DNA of 38,391 bases, taken from positions 1-38,391 of the forward strand of contig JAUVJU010000004.1 in NCBI GenBank assembly GCA_030592285.1. The letters run 5' to 3'. The DNA comes from Caldifarciminota bacterium (lineage in GTDB: Bacteria; Hydrothermota; 32-111). The notes under the pieces were generated by a model. That model ran no database searches. It was given only the letters and a program-made list of their open reading frames with translations, and was not told the origin of the DNA. Position numbers and translations under genes: made by a program. Positions 9,224 through 19,644 of this stretch are shown here, piece by piece (position 1 is the stretch's first letter; each line of letters begins with the position of its first letter).

Positions 9224-11288
9224 GTCTCCTTTTTAGGCGTAGTTTAACATATTTATTATCATGTTGCAATAAATTAGGATCTTCATTAATTAAATAAGCA
9301 GCATCCTTAAAAGCCAATTTTAATACAGAGTAATCATCCGGGATTAAAGCAAATTTAAATTTTGGCATACCATGCTGTTTCTTTCCCCATAATTCACCAG
9401 CACCACGCATTTTCAGATCCATTTCAGCAATATCAAATCCATTTGAATTGTTAGCAATAATCTTCAATCGTTCTATTCCCTTTTCAGATATCTCACTGCT
9501 GCTTAAAAGGAAACAGTAAGACTGCAGATCAGCTCTTCCCACTCTTCCTCTTAATTGATGTAATTGTGATAAACCAAATCGTTCTGCATTAATAATAATT
9601 ACTGCTGTTGCATCCTTTATATCAATGCCTACTTCAATAACAGTTGTCCCAACTAATATATGTGTTTTTCCTGTTTTGAGATTATGCATTGCAAGTTCTT
9701 TTTCATCCTGTTTCAATTTTGAGTATATTTTCCCAATCTTGTATGAATTAAAATGTCCCTCTTTCAATTCATTATAAACACGGTTAACAGATTTTAGTTC
9801 ATCAAGCTTACCATCTTCAATTAGTGGACATACAACAAAACACTTCTGACCATCATCCAAAAGCTTTTTTACAAATTCATACATTTTATTTCTATCTTTT
9901 GAAGCAATCCATTTTGTTTTAATGGACTTCTGCATTGAGGGCTTTTCTTTTATACGACTTATATCCAAATCACCATATATCATCATTGACATTGAACGAG
10001 GTATTGGTGTTGCACTCATTATTAGATAATCCGGATGCACACCTTTTCCTCTCATTAGGTTTCTCTGAATAACACCAAAACGATGTTGTTCATCAATAAT
10101 TATCATTTTCAAATTATTAAAAATTACACTATTTTCAATAAGAGCATGTGTACCAATTATTATTTTTGTTTTACCCTCTTCAATTGATTTCATATCTCTT
10201 TCTGATTTTTTAATTGATGATGTTAAAATAGCAACTTTTATATTCATACCCTTAAGCATTTTTGAGATTTTACTATAATGCTGCTGTGCCAACACCTCTG
10301 TTGGAACCATTATTGCAGCCTGATACCCGCTATCTACCGCAAGTAGCATTGCCATTAACCCAACAATTGTTTTCCCAACACCAACATCTCCCATGAGCAT
10401 TCTATTCATAGGGTATATTGAATGCATATCTTTTTTAATATCATTAACTGCATTTTCCTGATGAGTAGTTAATGTAAATCCAATTGATTTAAGAAGCTTA
10501 TGACTTGAAGGTGACTTATCTGTATATGAATGATGTTTTGCTACCATATTCCTTTTTCTTCTTACTGCCATAACTAAACCAGAATAGAATAATTCTGAAA
10601 ATTTCAATCTTTTAATTGCATTTGAGAGAATTTCCTCATTTTCAGGAAAATGAAGATTCTTTATAGTTGTCTTTATATCAATAAAATCATATTTTTTAAT
10701 AATACTATTTGGTATATCCTCTTCAAGCATCTCAGAGCAATCTTTAATAGTAGAATGTATTATCCTTCTTAAATATTTTTGTGACAAGCCGCTTGTTAAT
10801 GAGTAAATAGGTACAATTCTCCCTGTATGCAGTAAATCATCTACACTCTTATCCAAGATTTCATAAACAGGATATAACATTTCATATATACCCCTGCCTC
10901 TATTTACCTTACCACTTAAAATTACTTTCTCCCCTGTAATAATTGTATTTTTTACATATTTATTATTAAACCATTTTGCATACATATACTGATTCCCTGA
11001 TTTAACAAGTGCACTGAATATATACATTCGCTTTCTTGTATAGGTCTCACCTGTTTCAACAATATCAGCAAGGATTGTATTAAATTTATCAGGAATGATC
11101 TCATCATTATTTATTTCTCTATTTAAATATTTGAAAGGTGGATAAAAAAGCAAGTCCTCTATTGTTTCAATACCAAGCTTTTTAAAAAGATTATATCTTT
11201 GGGGACCTACACCTCTTAGATACCTTACATTATCATCAATACTCTTCATAAGGTATGAATTCCAATTTGTTATTTTTAAACCCGACAA
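9198..11288 (-). CDS. recG: ATP-dependent DNA helicase RecG (translation start may be 11249)
   Basis: 'LRGVGPQRYNLFKKLGI', Walker A 'MGDVGVGKTIV', 'DEQHRFG', 'SATPIPRS', 'HQLRGRVGRA'. Confidence 0.96.
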   Translation of the reverse strand: MSGLKITNWNSYLMKSIDDNVRYLRGVGPQRYNLFKKLGIETIEDLLFYPPFKYLNREINNDEIIPDKFNTILADIVETGETYTRKRMYIFSALVKSGNQYMYAKWFNNKYVKNTIITGEKVILSGKVNRGRGIYEMLYPVYEILDKSVDDLLHTGRIVPIYSLTSGLSQKYLRRIIHSTIKDCSEMLEEDIPNSIIKKYDFIDIKTTIKNLHFPENEEILSNAIKRLKFSELFYSGLVMAVRRKRNMVAKHHSYTDKSPSSHKLLKSIGFTLTTHQENAVNDIKKDMHSIYPMNRMLMGDVGVGKTIVGLMAMLLAVDSGYQAAIMVPTEVLAQQHYSKISKMLKGMNIKVAILTSSIKKSERDMKSIEEGKTKIIIGTHALIENSVIFNNLKMIIIDEQHRFGVIQRNLMRGKGVHPDYLIMSATPIPRSMSMMIYGDLDISRIKEKPSMQKSIKTKWIASKDRNKMYEFVKKLLDDGQKCFVVCPLIEDGKLDELKSVNRVYNELKEGHFNSYKIGKIYSKLKQDEKELAMHNLKTGKTHILVGTTVIEVGIDIKDATAVIIINAERFGLSQLHQLRGRVGRADLQSYCFLLSSSEISEKGIERLKIIANNSNGFDIAEMDLKMRGAGELWGKKQHGMPKFKFALIPDDYSVLKLAFKDAAYLINEDPNLLQHDNKYVKLRLKRRLDDTLKET

Positions 11289-11796
11289 ATTTATAGAAGA
11301 AAGAAAATATAGGTAATTCCATTACAATGTATTTAATAAAGCCGGTAGAATCAATATGAATTTCATATTCATCTGTCTCTTCACCTCTTATAGTAATATT
11401 TTTAATAATACTGTTATCATTACTATCACTTATTGAAAACACATATGATTCAACTTTTCTTTTTAGACCGGTTATACTTTCTATTCCATTATAATGTAAA
11501 GTATCCTGATTAATTACAGGAAAAATAATTCTTGGTCTTGGAGGGTCATAAAGAGCAGAAGCAGAAAACATTCCATATCCTATCTTGCGATTCATCATAA
11601 ATAGTGTATCGCCTTTTTTTACAAGATTTTCCGTATAAATAAATTTACCTGATTTGATACTTATTTCAATTTCATCTAAGTTATAGTTTGTTTCTACTGT
11701 AAAAATTCTTTCAGATCCTTTCTCAATATATAGATTATTACCTGTATGCATTTCTGTAAAAGATAATGTTATAAATATTAGAAAAATAATATTCAT
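11236..11796 (-). CDS. Secreted hypothetical protein
   Basis: 186 aa ORF with hydrophobic N-terminus, tightly packed between mutS and recG; no recognised domain. Confidence 0.55.
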   Translation of the reverse strand: MNIIFLIFITLSFTEMHTGNNLYIEKGSERIFTVETNYNLDEIEISIKSGKFIYTENLVKKGDTLFMMNRKIGYGMFSASALYDPPRPRIIFPVINQDTLHYNGIESITGLKRKVESYVFSISDSNDNSIIKNITIRGEETDEYEIHIDSTGFIKYIVMELPIFSFFYKFVGFKNNKLEFIPYEEY

Positions 11797-11797
11797 T

Positions 11798-14347
11798 TCA
11801 CTTCTCCTCTACCTTGTTTTTTAATGTTTCAAGGATCAATAATGCCTCTACAGGCGAAGTTCTATTTATATCTATTTCATTTAATGATTTGATGATCTCA
11901 GATTTCCAGTTATTCTTTAATTCGCTGTTATTAAATAGTTTTAGCTGCTCAATATCCCTAATCTTTTCTCTAATATTTTCTTCATTTTCCTTTAAAAGAG
12001 CCAATATTGAGTAACCATTATTAATGATTGATTCAGGAAAACCTGCCATTCGTGCTACTTCCAGACCATAGCTGTCATCACTTTTACCTTCAATGATCCT
12101 TTTTAAATAAATAACCCTGTTTTTAACCCTTTTTACCCTTGTTGTATAATTTTTCAAACGCTTCAATTTCAATGATAATTCTGTTAATTCATGATAATGT
12201 GTTGCAAAAAGTATATTGGGCATTTCGGGACAATCATGAAGATACTCTACAATAGCCCATGCAATGGATAATCCGTCAAATGTGGATGTTCCTCTACCGA
12301 TCTCATCAAGTATAATAAAACTTCTATTGGTCATATTATTAATAATATTCGCACTTTCAAGCATTTCAGCCATAAATGTTGAAACACCCCTTGAAAGATC
12401 ATCAGATGCACCTATGCGCGTAAATATTCTATCCGTAAGCGGTATATTGGCATATTCAGCAGGCACATACATTCCAAGATGGGTCATATAAATTATTAAG
12501 GCATTTTGTCTTAGATATGTTGATTTTCCTGACATATTTGGTCCTGTTAATAGAATAATCTGTGTCTCTAAATCCGTTTTCAATGAATTGGGAATAAATT
12601 TACCTCTACCTTCAACTGCTTCAACAACAGGATGTCGTCCCTTTTCAATATGAATATCTTTTCCTTCATTAACAATCGGTCTAATGTAATTATATTGAGA
12701 TGCCATTTCTCCATAGCTTAATGATAGATCTATTGATGAAATAGCAAATGCATTATCTTTTAGTTCATCAAAATTTTCCGCAATTCTTTCAAGTATCTTA
12801 GTAAATAACTCATTCTCCAATTTATTCAGATTCTCATCTGAGTGTAATACTGCCTCTTCATATTCTCTCAATTCAGCAGTTGTATATCTTGTGGAATTTT
12901 TTAATGATTGCTTCCATATATATTCCGGCGGTACCTTATCCTTCTTCAGATTACTAATCTCAATATAGTAGCCTGCAATATTATTAAAACTGATCCTCAG
13001 AGTGCTAATTCCTGTTTTGGTTTTTTCTTCATTTTCCATTTCCCTTATTCTTGAAACAGCATTTTTTGATATATCAATTATATTATCATAATCATTATTA
13101 TATCCACTTTTTATAATCCTTTCCTTTTTTCCATTAAGAATTTTATTCTTATCCAATGCACTATTTATCAGTTTTGATATATCAGGTAGATCATTAAGTT
13201 TTTCATTATATGATTCTATTTTGATATTTTTAAGATGATTTCTTATTAATGGTATCCGTGATAATGCCTGTTCTAAAAGTATCACATCCCGATAACTTGC
13301 TTTACCTGTTTTTATTCTTATTGCAATTCGTTCAATATCTCCAATACTGCGTATCTCATTTTTTAAATATCTGAATATATTGGAATTATTTAATAGCATC
13401 TCTACTTCATTTAAACGACTATTTATTTTTTGTGTTTCTATATATGGATGATAGAGCATATATCTTAAATAACGGGCTCCCATAGGTGTAGATGTCTTAT
13501 CAATAATATCAAGAAATGAATTCTCCTGCTCACCATTTATTCTGCTGAATATCTCCAAATTTCTTAATGTTTGTTCATCTATATACATATAATCAGCATT
13601 ATTTTCAAATTTTATACAGGTGATCTGTACTGCACTGTTTTTTAAATTCTCATTAATATAATTTAGAAGAACACCAGCAACAATAACTGATTCATTATCA
13701 ATAAGACCAATACCATCAAGGGCGGTAATATTGAAATGTCTTTTCACTGTTCTTTCATTATCATTAAATGAATAATTGAAATCATTCATTAGATGTACAT
13801 TGCTTGATTCAGTAATGGGAGATGATTCTTTTTCAAGAATTTCACTTACTTTTGTTTTTCTTAAAAAATCCTTCAGATTTTCTTTTGTATCAAATTTAAT
13901 AACCCTGAATTCCCCTGTTGTAATATCACTTAAAGCAATATAATGATTTTCACTACTTATACATGCTGCAATATAATTATTTTCTTTATCATTTAAAAGG
14001 GATTCCCTCATTAATGTTCCGGGTGTTAAAACCTCTACCACACCCCTTTTCACAAGTTTAATATTTTTATTTGGTGCTTCTAATTGTTCACAAACTGCAA
14101 TTTTTCTTCCGCTTGATACAAGTCGCGAAATATACATATCTGCACTTTTTACAGGAAATCCCGCCATTGGTATTGTTTCATCTTTATAATGCCTTGCAGT
14201 AAGAGTAATTCCTAAATAGGCAGATACAATTTTAGCATCATCATAAAATGTTTCATAAAAATCACCCATTCTAAAAAGCAATAATGCGTCAGTATAATCA
14301 TTTTTTATTTCACTATACTGTTTCATTAACGGGGTTTTGTGAGACAT
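11798..14347 (-). CDS. mutS: DNA mismatch repair protein MutS
   Basis: 'TPLMKQYSEIKNDYTDALLLFRMGDFYETFYDDA', 'LTGPNMSGKSTYLRQNALI', 'DEIGRGTSTFDGLSIAWAIVEYL', 'FATHYHELTEL'. Confidence 0.98.
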   Translation of the reverse strand: MSHKTPLMKQYSEIKNDYTDALLLFRMGDFYETFYDDAKIVSAYLGITLTARHYKDETIPMAGFPVKSADMYISRLVSSGRKIAVCEQLEAPNKNIKLVKRGVVEVLTPGTLMRESLLNDKENNYIAACISSENHYIALSDITTGEFRVIKFDTKENLKDFLRKTKVSEILEKESSPITESSNVHLMNDFNYSFNDNERTVKRHFNITALDGIGLIDNESVIVAGVLLNYINENLKNSAVQITCIKFENNADYMYIDEQTLRNLEIFSRINGEQENSFLDIIDKTSTPMGARYLRYMLYHPYIETQKINSRLNEVEMLLNNSNIFRYLKNEIRSIGDIERIAIRIKTGKASYRDVILLEQALSRIPLIRNHLKNIKIESYNEKLNDLPDISKLINSALDKNKILNGKKERIIKSGYNNDYDNIIDISKNAVSRIREMENEEKTKTGISTLRISFNNIAGYYIEISNLKKDKVPPEYIWKQSLKNSTRYTTAELREYEEAVLHSDENLNKLENELFTKILERIAENFDELKDNAFAISSIDLSLSYGEMASQYNYIRPIVNEGKDIHIEKGRHPVVEAVEGRGKFIPNSLKTDLETQIILLTGPNMSGKSTYLRQNALIIYMTHLGMYVPAEYANIPLTDRIFTRIGASDDLSRGVSTFMAEMLESANIINNMTNRSFIILDEIGRGTSTFDGLSIAWAIVEYLHDCPEMPNILFATHYHELTELSLKLKRLKNYTTRVKRVKNRVIYLKRIIEGKSDDSYGLEVARMAGFPESIINNGYSILALLKENEENIREKIRDIEQLKLFNNSELKNNWKSEIIKSLNEIDINRTSPVEALLILETLKNKVEEK

Positions 14348-15090
14348 TACTCCACCTTAACAGTCCAAACGCTTATTCCTTCTGATTTTTGGAGTACAGA
14401 TGAATATGATGCTGCTTTAATTGCATCCTCAAATTTCCCTACCATTACTTTATACATATTGTCTTTTGTAATTACAAATGCTTCATATCCTTTCTTAATA
14501 AATTCATCTCTCATTTTATCAGCATTATCCTTTTTCATAAATGCTCCTATTTGAACAGAATAGAATGATGCATCAATAATTGTATGTTCCTGATTTTCAA
14601 TCTTATAATATTTTAAAAATGGATACTGTGAATATTTTTCCGCAAATTCAGCAATTAATTTCTTTGTTAATTCAAAATTACCATTTCTCTCATAAAATGC
14701 AATAAATGTAATATATCCAAATGGTGAGTAAGTGCCGTCATTAGCATAAATAAGCCGCTTAACAATATCTTTTGCCTTTATTGTATCATTAATTATAAAA
14801 TAGTATTTGGATAAACGGTATAATGATTTAGAGTAAAAAGGTGAAGACGAGTATGAATTAATAATTTTTGTATATAGAGTAATTGAATTGAGAATATCAT
14901 GAGATAATTCTGCAGTATAGAATAGCAATGAATCATTTATCTTTTTATTATTTACTGCTTCATTATATTTATTTCTAAAATACTCAAAATCATTTTCTTT
15001 ATATTTTTTATTATAATCACCAAAAATTGCTAATACTGAAATAATTAAAATTAAAATTGTTAAATATTTACTTGATAAATAGTTGTACAT
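14347..15090 (-). CDS. SPOR domain-containing protein
   Basis: C-terminal 'FYSVQIGAFMKKDNADKMRDEFIKKGYEAFVITKDNMYKVMVGKFEDAIKA' is a SPOR repeat; N-terminal TM/signal; TPR-like middle. Confidence 0.82.
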   Translation of the reverse strand: MYNYLSSKYLTILILIISVLAIFGDYNKKYKENDFEYFRNKYNEAVNNKKINDSLLFYTAELSHDILNSITLYTKIINSYSSSPFYSKSLYRLSKYYFIINDTIKAKDIVKRLIYANDGTYSPFGYITFIAFYERNGNFELTKKLIAEFAEKYSQYPFLKYYKIENQEHTIIDASFYSVQIGAFMKKDNADKMRDEFIKKGYEAFVITKDNMYKVMVGKFEDAIKAASYSSVLQKSEGISVWTVKVE

Positions 15091-16030
15091 ACTTGTAATA
15101 TCCTGTTTCTAAAAGTACTTGAATAATTATTTGAGGGTTTTCCTTAACAAGTTCATTATCATTTTTTCTTATATCTTCAATTAAAACCTTAATATTTATT
15201 TCATCCTCACCTGATATATTTATTGTAAATATTTTTAATGCTTTTTTAATATAATTATTGAGATTTGATTTATCAATCATTGTCAGTATTTTTTCTGGTT
15301 CTTCACACTGCTTTATCCATTTAATAATCGTTTTTATATGTTTTTCATTAAAGTTAGGATTTTTTACTTTTTTGAAAATAATTTCTTCTACTCTTTCCTG
15401 TTTATACTCCAAGCATTTTTTTAGTAAAACAGTTAAAAGCTTTTCATCATCCAGACCCTTCCCAAGTGCCGCAATTATAATATCCTCATTATCTGATTCC
15501 TTATATGCTCTTTTCATTATTTCTACTGCACGTAAAGGTGGTCTATTATCAATAATATCTTTCACAGCATTGATATTACCTGCATATACCTCAATTTCCG
15601 ATTTTAGTGTTCTTATATGAACAGGTTCAATTGAAAAATAATTCATTTTTACAGATGAAATATGCTTTTTTGCATCACTGTATTTTTTCATTTTCTGATA
15701 ACATAATGCAGTAAGAAAATGTACTGTATTTATATATGCTCTCTTTATATTTTTCTTTGCTAATAATGTTAATAATAGATTGATGCATTTCTGGTATTCT
15801 CCCTGATTATGAAATGCAAATGATTTAACAATATAAATAAATGTATTATCATCATCTCCAGTTATTTTTTTATCAACATCATTAGGATTAATTTTCTCAT
15901 TTGCAAGAATTTTGATAACATAATCATCAATGGTCTTATTAAGTCGCCTTTCCTTTTTTATTAATAGTATAATAATAAATATTAATTCAATTAATGCTAC
16001 TGCAAAAAGAATATATGACATTATATTCAT
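15068..16030 (-). CDS. Membrane-anchored TPR protein, LapB (YciM)-like
   Basis: N-terminal TM then TPR-like helices; lies directly downstream of a LapA-like gene. Confidence 0.5.
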   Translation of the reverse strand: MNIMSYILFAVALIELIFIIILLIKKERRLNKTIDDYVIKILANEKINPNDVDKKITGDDDNTFIYIVKSFAFHNQGEYQKCINLLLTLLAKKNIKRAYINTVHFLTALCYQKMKKYSDAKKHISSVKMNYFSIEPVHIRTLKSEIEVYAGNINAVKDIIDNRPPLRAVEIMKRAYKESDNEDIIIAALGKGLDDEKLLTVLLKKCLEYKQERVEEIIFKKVKNPNFNEKHIKTIIKWIKQCEEPEKILTMIDKSNLNNYIKKALKIFTINISGEDEINIKVLIEDIRKNDNELVKENPQIIIQVLLETGYYKYVQLFIK

Positions 16031-16044
16031 TTTCTACTCCATAA

Positions 16045-16392
16045 TTACTTTGAATCTTCTTCTTCAACAGATTCCGGTTTTTCATCTTCAATACTATTAT
16101 CAACATTATCAGCAATCAGTTTTCTCACTTCTTTCAATTCAGTTTCTAATCTCTGTATGTGTTTTTGTAATTTATATATTTTTGCTCTCTGCTTAATTTC
16201 ATAGAAAATCGCAATTAGCATTATTACAATCATTCCAACTAATATGCATTCAAGCATAAGTAAACTAAGTGACATATTCTCAAATGTCCACCCAAGTAAT
16301 CTTACATCAATAATAGTACCACCATTCTGTGTTCCAACAACAATTCCTAATATTATAATAATTGCGGAAATAAGAATATTAACAAGATACAT
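16045..16392 (-). CDS. LapA domain (DUF1049)-like membrane protein
   Basis: Two TM helices around 'VGTQNGGTIIDVRLLGWTFENMSLSLLMLECILVGMIVIML' followed by a coiled-coil, typical of LapA/YciS. Confidence 0.72.
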   Translation of the reverse strand: MYLVNILISAIIIILGIVVGTQNGGTIIDVRLLGWTFENMSLSLLMLECILVGMIVIMLIAIFYEIKQRAKIYKLQKHIQRLETELKEVRKLIADNVDNSIEDEKPESVEEEDSK

Positions 16393-17654
16393 TATTCCTC
16401 CTTTTTTATAGCAATAGGTGTATTGCCTTTTATTTCAATCACCTCTGCTTTTATAACAGTGCCTATATCAAAAAGTCCTTTTATAACTATCATTCTATCA
16501 CCTTCATCCCGACCAATACAATCATTCTCTGATTTCTTACTCTTTCTCTCAATAAGAACTTTTACTGTTTTTCCTTTTAATGTTGCCATTTTCTCTATTT
16601 TAATGGAATTTTGAATTTTAATCAAGTGTTTTAATCGTCTTAATTTTATATTCTCATCAGCATCATTCATAAATCCGGCAAGTGAATAATTTCGCTTTGA
16701 AAATTTATACATAAATGCATCATCAAATCTTACTTCCAAAATTACCTTCATTGTTTCATTAAAGTCATGCTCCGTTTCAAAAGGAAATCCTGTCATAACA
16801 TCTGTTGTTATTGCTACATCTTTAATTATTTGTTTAAGCATATTGATCTTCTTCAGATAATCTGTTTGTAAGTAACCTCTATGCATCATTTTAAGGATCT
16901 TATCCGAACCACTCTGAAATGGTAAATGTACACTATTCATAATGTTTTCTTTATCAGCAATTATCCTGATCAGTAATTCATTGAAATCCTTTGGATGTGA
17001 TGTAAGAAATCTTATACGATAATTTTTGAATATATTTGCTATTTCTATTAACAATTCAGGAAATCTCTTTCCTCTGTAATTATAGGAATTAACATTCTGT
17101 CCCAAGAGAAGTATCTCCCCTGTTTTTGTATTTATACTACTTTCAATCTGTTTAAATATGCTATCAGGTGAAAATGAGATTTCTTTTCCCCTAAGATAAG
17201 GGACTATACAATAAGAACAAAAATTGTTACATCCCTTCATTATAGAAATAAATAAACTAACATTATTTCTTATTCGTGCATTTGTGTAATTCCCTTCACC
17301 CTCAGTATCACGCATATCAACAAATCCATTCATATTTATAATGTCTGATATCCTATCATAATGTGTAGTACCAATAAGCCCATTAATATGCTTAGGATAC
17401 TCCTTTAATGCAGTAGCAAGACAACCAATTATATATATACGGGCATTTTTCTTTATCTGGGATTTCATTGAATTAACAAATCCAATTGCCCTTTTTTCTG
17501 CATGTTCTCTTACAGAACATCCATTGACAAAAATGATATCTGCATCATCAATTGTATATGATTCAGTGTGATCTCTCATACCCATATAATCCCTTATCAC
17601 ATTTGAATCATATTTGTTCATCTGACATCCATATGTAGCAATAAAAAACTTCAT
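16392..17654 (-). CDS. miaB: tRNA-2-methylthio-N6-dimethylallyladenosine synthase MiaB (MTTase family)
   Basis: 'ATYGCQMNKYDS', 'VNGCSVREHAEKRA', radical SAM 'GCNNFCSYCIVPYLRGKE', 'LLGQNVNSY', C-terminal TRAM-like region. Confidence 0.92.
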   Translation of the reverse strand: MKFFIATYGCQMNKYDSNVIRDYMGMRDHTESYTIDDADIIFVNGCSVREHAEKRAIGFVNSMKSQIKKNARIYIIGCLATALKEYPKHINGLIGTTHYDRISDIINMNGFVDMRDTEGEGNYTNARIRNNVSLFISIMKGCNNFCSYCIVPYLRGKEISFSPDSIFKQIESSINTKTGEILLLGQNVNSYNYRGKRFPELLIEIANIFKNYRIRFLTSHPKDFNELLIRIIADKENIMNSVHLPFQSGSDKILKMMHRGYLQTDYLKKINMLKQIIKDVAITTDVMTGFPFETEHDFNETMKVILEVRFDDAFMYKFSKRNYSLAGFMNDADENIKLRRLKHLIKIQNSIKIEKMATLKGKTVKVLIERKSKKSENDCIGRDEGDRMIVIKGLFDIGTVIKAEVIEIKGNTPIAIKKEE

Positions 17655-17817
17655 AAATCTCCATTATTGATTTGATTGAATTTCATTATAAACAATTAGA
17701 ACCATAAATCAATATAGTATAATCATGATGAATCATATATACACCCTCTTACCACTCCTCACCCAGCAATACATTTATTCAAACATCATCCTCCCAATAC
17801 ACACTTATATCACCACT

Positions 17818-18043
17818 TACTGGGGACGGGGTGTGTTTTTATGTTTTTTTTTCTTGCAATTCAAAAAATATTGAATTATATATGAATTCTAAATTCTAAG
17901 ATTTCAAAAAATCAAACTCTTTATTCATGCAGGTTTCAGCTGTTACAATTTTTTAAATACTATTTCCATACAATTCTTAATTTCCAAATTTACAGCAAGA
18001 TATTACTTTTAAAAAAACATAAAAACACACCCCGTCCCCAGTA
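17818..18043. mobile_element. MITE/BIME-like element with perfect 33-bp terminal inverted repeats
   Basis: Left 17818-17850 tactggggacggggtgtgtttttatgttttttt; right 18011-18043 is its exact reverse complement; 160-bp noncoding spacer. Confidence 0.75.
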
Positions 18044-18098
18044 TGTAACGCTATTTATTTACTTGTGGGTATTTTCTTTTCAAGTTTTTCCACTTCTA

Positions 18099-19532
18099 TT
18101 AGCCACGTTGTTGCACCATTTTTTTTGAAAATAATTTTTCTATCCTTTCAAGCCATACTATTGACCCACTTTTTTTAAATATTTTCCTTGCCTGTTTCAA
18201 ATGACTTTTTCCTTCCATTAATTCATTTTCATGCAAAAGAATGTTTGCAAGTTCATAAAGTGATTTTGCAAGTTCAATATTTCTTCCTGTTTTTTTAGCA
18301 ATAGAAGCTGATCTTTTTAAATATGATATTGCCTTCCTTATATTCTTCATATCTTTCTTCATACTTGTAACTGTATTCTTATACAATGCTTTTCCCATTG
18401 CTCTCAAAGTGCGAATTTCATCCTCTTTCTCATTAGTTTTTTTCACAAAAGAATATGCCTGTTTAGCAAATATTAATGATTTTTTGTAATTTTTCTGAAC
18501 ATAATTCAGTTCAGATAGATTTGTATAAACCCCAGTTAAAATTATTTTATTGTCATTTTCTGTTAGGATAAGTTTTGCTCTTTCAAGATACATATTTGCT
18601 TTATGATATTTACCAAGATAAATATAGAGTTCTCCAATATTACTACATGCTAATCCAATTCCAAGCTTATAATCCATTTCTTCAGCTATAAGTAGATATT
18701 TTTTAATATAATTCAAAGCAATCTCAAATTCATCCTTACTATAATATGCAACTCCAATATTAGCAGATGCCATACCAATCCCCTGCCTATCCCCTAATTC
18801 CTCTGATATAGAAAGATGCTTTTTATAATATTTAAGGGCAATGTCAATCTCCCCTCTATCATCATAAACAATACCAATATTTCCTGAGGCTATTCCAATT
18901 CCCCTTTTATATCCCAATTCCTTTGCTATTGAAAGTTGTTTATTATGATATTTTAATGCCTTTTTCAATTCACCCTTATTTCTATAAATTACTCCCATAT
19001 TAGAATATACAATTCCAACATCATTTTTTTGACCCAATTTTTCTGATATTTTAAGGGATTTCTTCAAATTTATTAATGCTCTATCCAATTCACCCTTATG
19101 CCAATATGTAGTTCCAATATTATTTAATGTCATACTAATACCATGCTCATTTTTTATTTTTTTGTATATACTCATTGTTCTTCTAAAATATTTTAATGCA
19201 ATCTCATAATCACCTTTTTGAGATGAAAGCTGCCCAAGATTTCCAAGACCATCAGCAAAAAATTCCGGATTCCTTTTCTCATTAATTTTTTTAAGGGCTT
19301 TTTCAATTATTTCTTTGCATGTTTTATAATCCCTTTCTGCCATTAAAATTGTATTAGCCATCAATATCATCATTTCTGCAATCATGAATTGATTATGATT
19401 TTCATTTTTTTTACATAATGTTATTATTTTTTTATAATCATCTATTGAATTATCATATTTTCCTATAAATCTATATATATCTGCTCGGTGTTTCAATGCG
19501 TTAATAAAATATTTTTTCTTTTCTTTTATCAT
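18099..19532 (-). CDS. Tetratricopeptide repeat protein (TPR_12-like)
   Basis: Multiple ~40 aa repeats of the type 'GIGIASGNIGIVYDDRGEIDIALKYYKKHLSISEELGDRQ'. Confidence 0.93.
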   Translation of the reverse strand: MIKEKKKYFINALKHRADIYRFIGKYDNSIDDYKKIITLCKKNENHNQFMIAEMMILMANTILMAERDYKTCKEIIEKALKKINEKRNPEFFADGLGNLGQLSSQKGDYEIALKYFRRTMSIYKKIKNEHGISMTLNNIGTTYWHKGELDRALINLKKSLKISEKLGQKNDVGIVYSNMGVIYRNKGELKKALKYHNKQLSIAKELGYKRGIGIASGNIGIVYDDRGEIDIALKYYKKHLSISEELGDRQGIGMASANIGVAYYSKDEFEIALNYIKKYLLIAEEMDYKLGIGLACSNIGELYIYLGKYHKANMYLERAKLILTENDNKIILTGVYTNLSELNYVQKNYKKSLIFAKQAYSFVKKTNEKEDEIRTLRAMGKALYKNTVTSMKKDMKNIRKAISYLKRSASIAKKTGRNIELAKSLYELANILLHENELMEGKSHLKQARKIFKKSGSIVWLERIEKLFSKKMVQQRG

Positions 19533-19611
19533 TCTCCTGACTCCTTTGCTATATTAAAAATATAGTATTATTATTGTAATAATTATGTTTAATAAAGTCA
19601 ATGAATATTTC

Positions 19612-19634
19612 TAATCTCAATTTTTTTGAGATTA
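19612..19634. other. Small intergenic hairpin TAATCTCAA-N5-TTGAGATTA between the TPR gene and rmlA
   Basis: 9-bp perfect stem immediately 3' of rmlA (minus strand); weak stem, no clear minus-strand U-tract. Confidence 0.4.
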
Positions 19635-19644
19635 ATCTGATACA

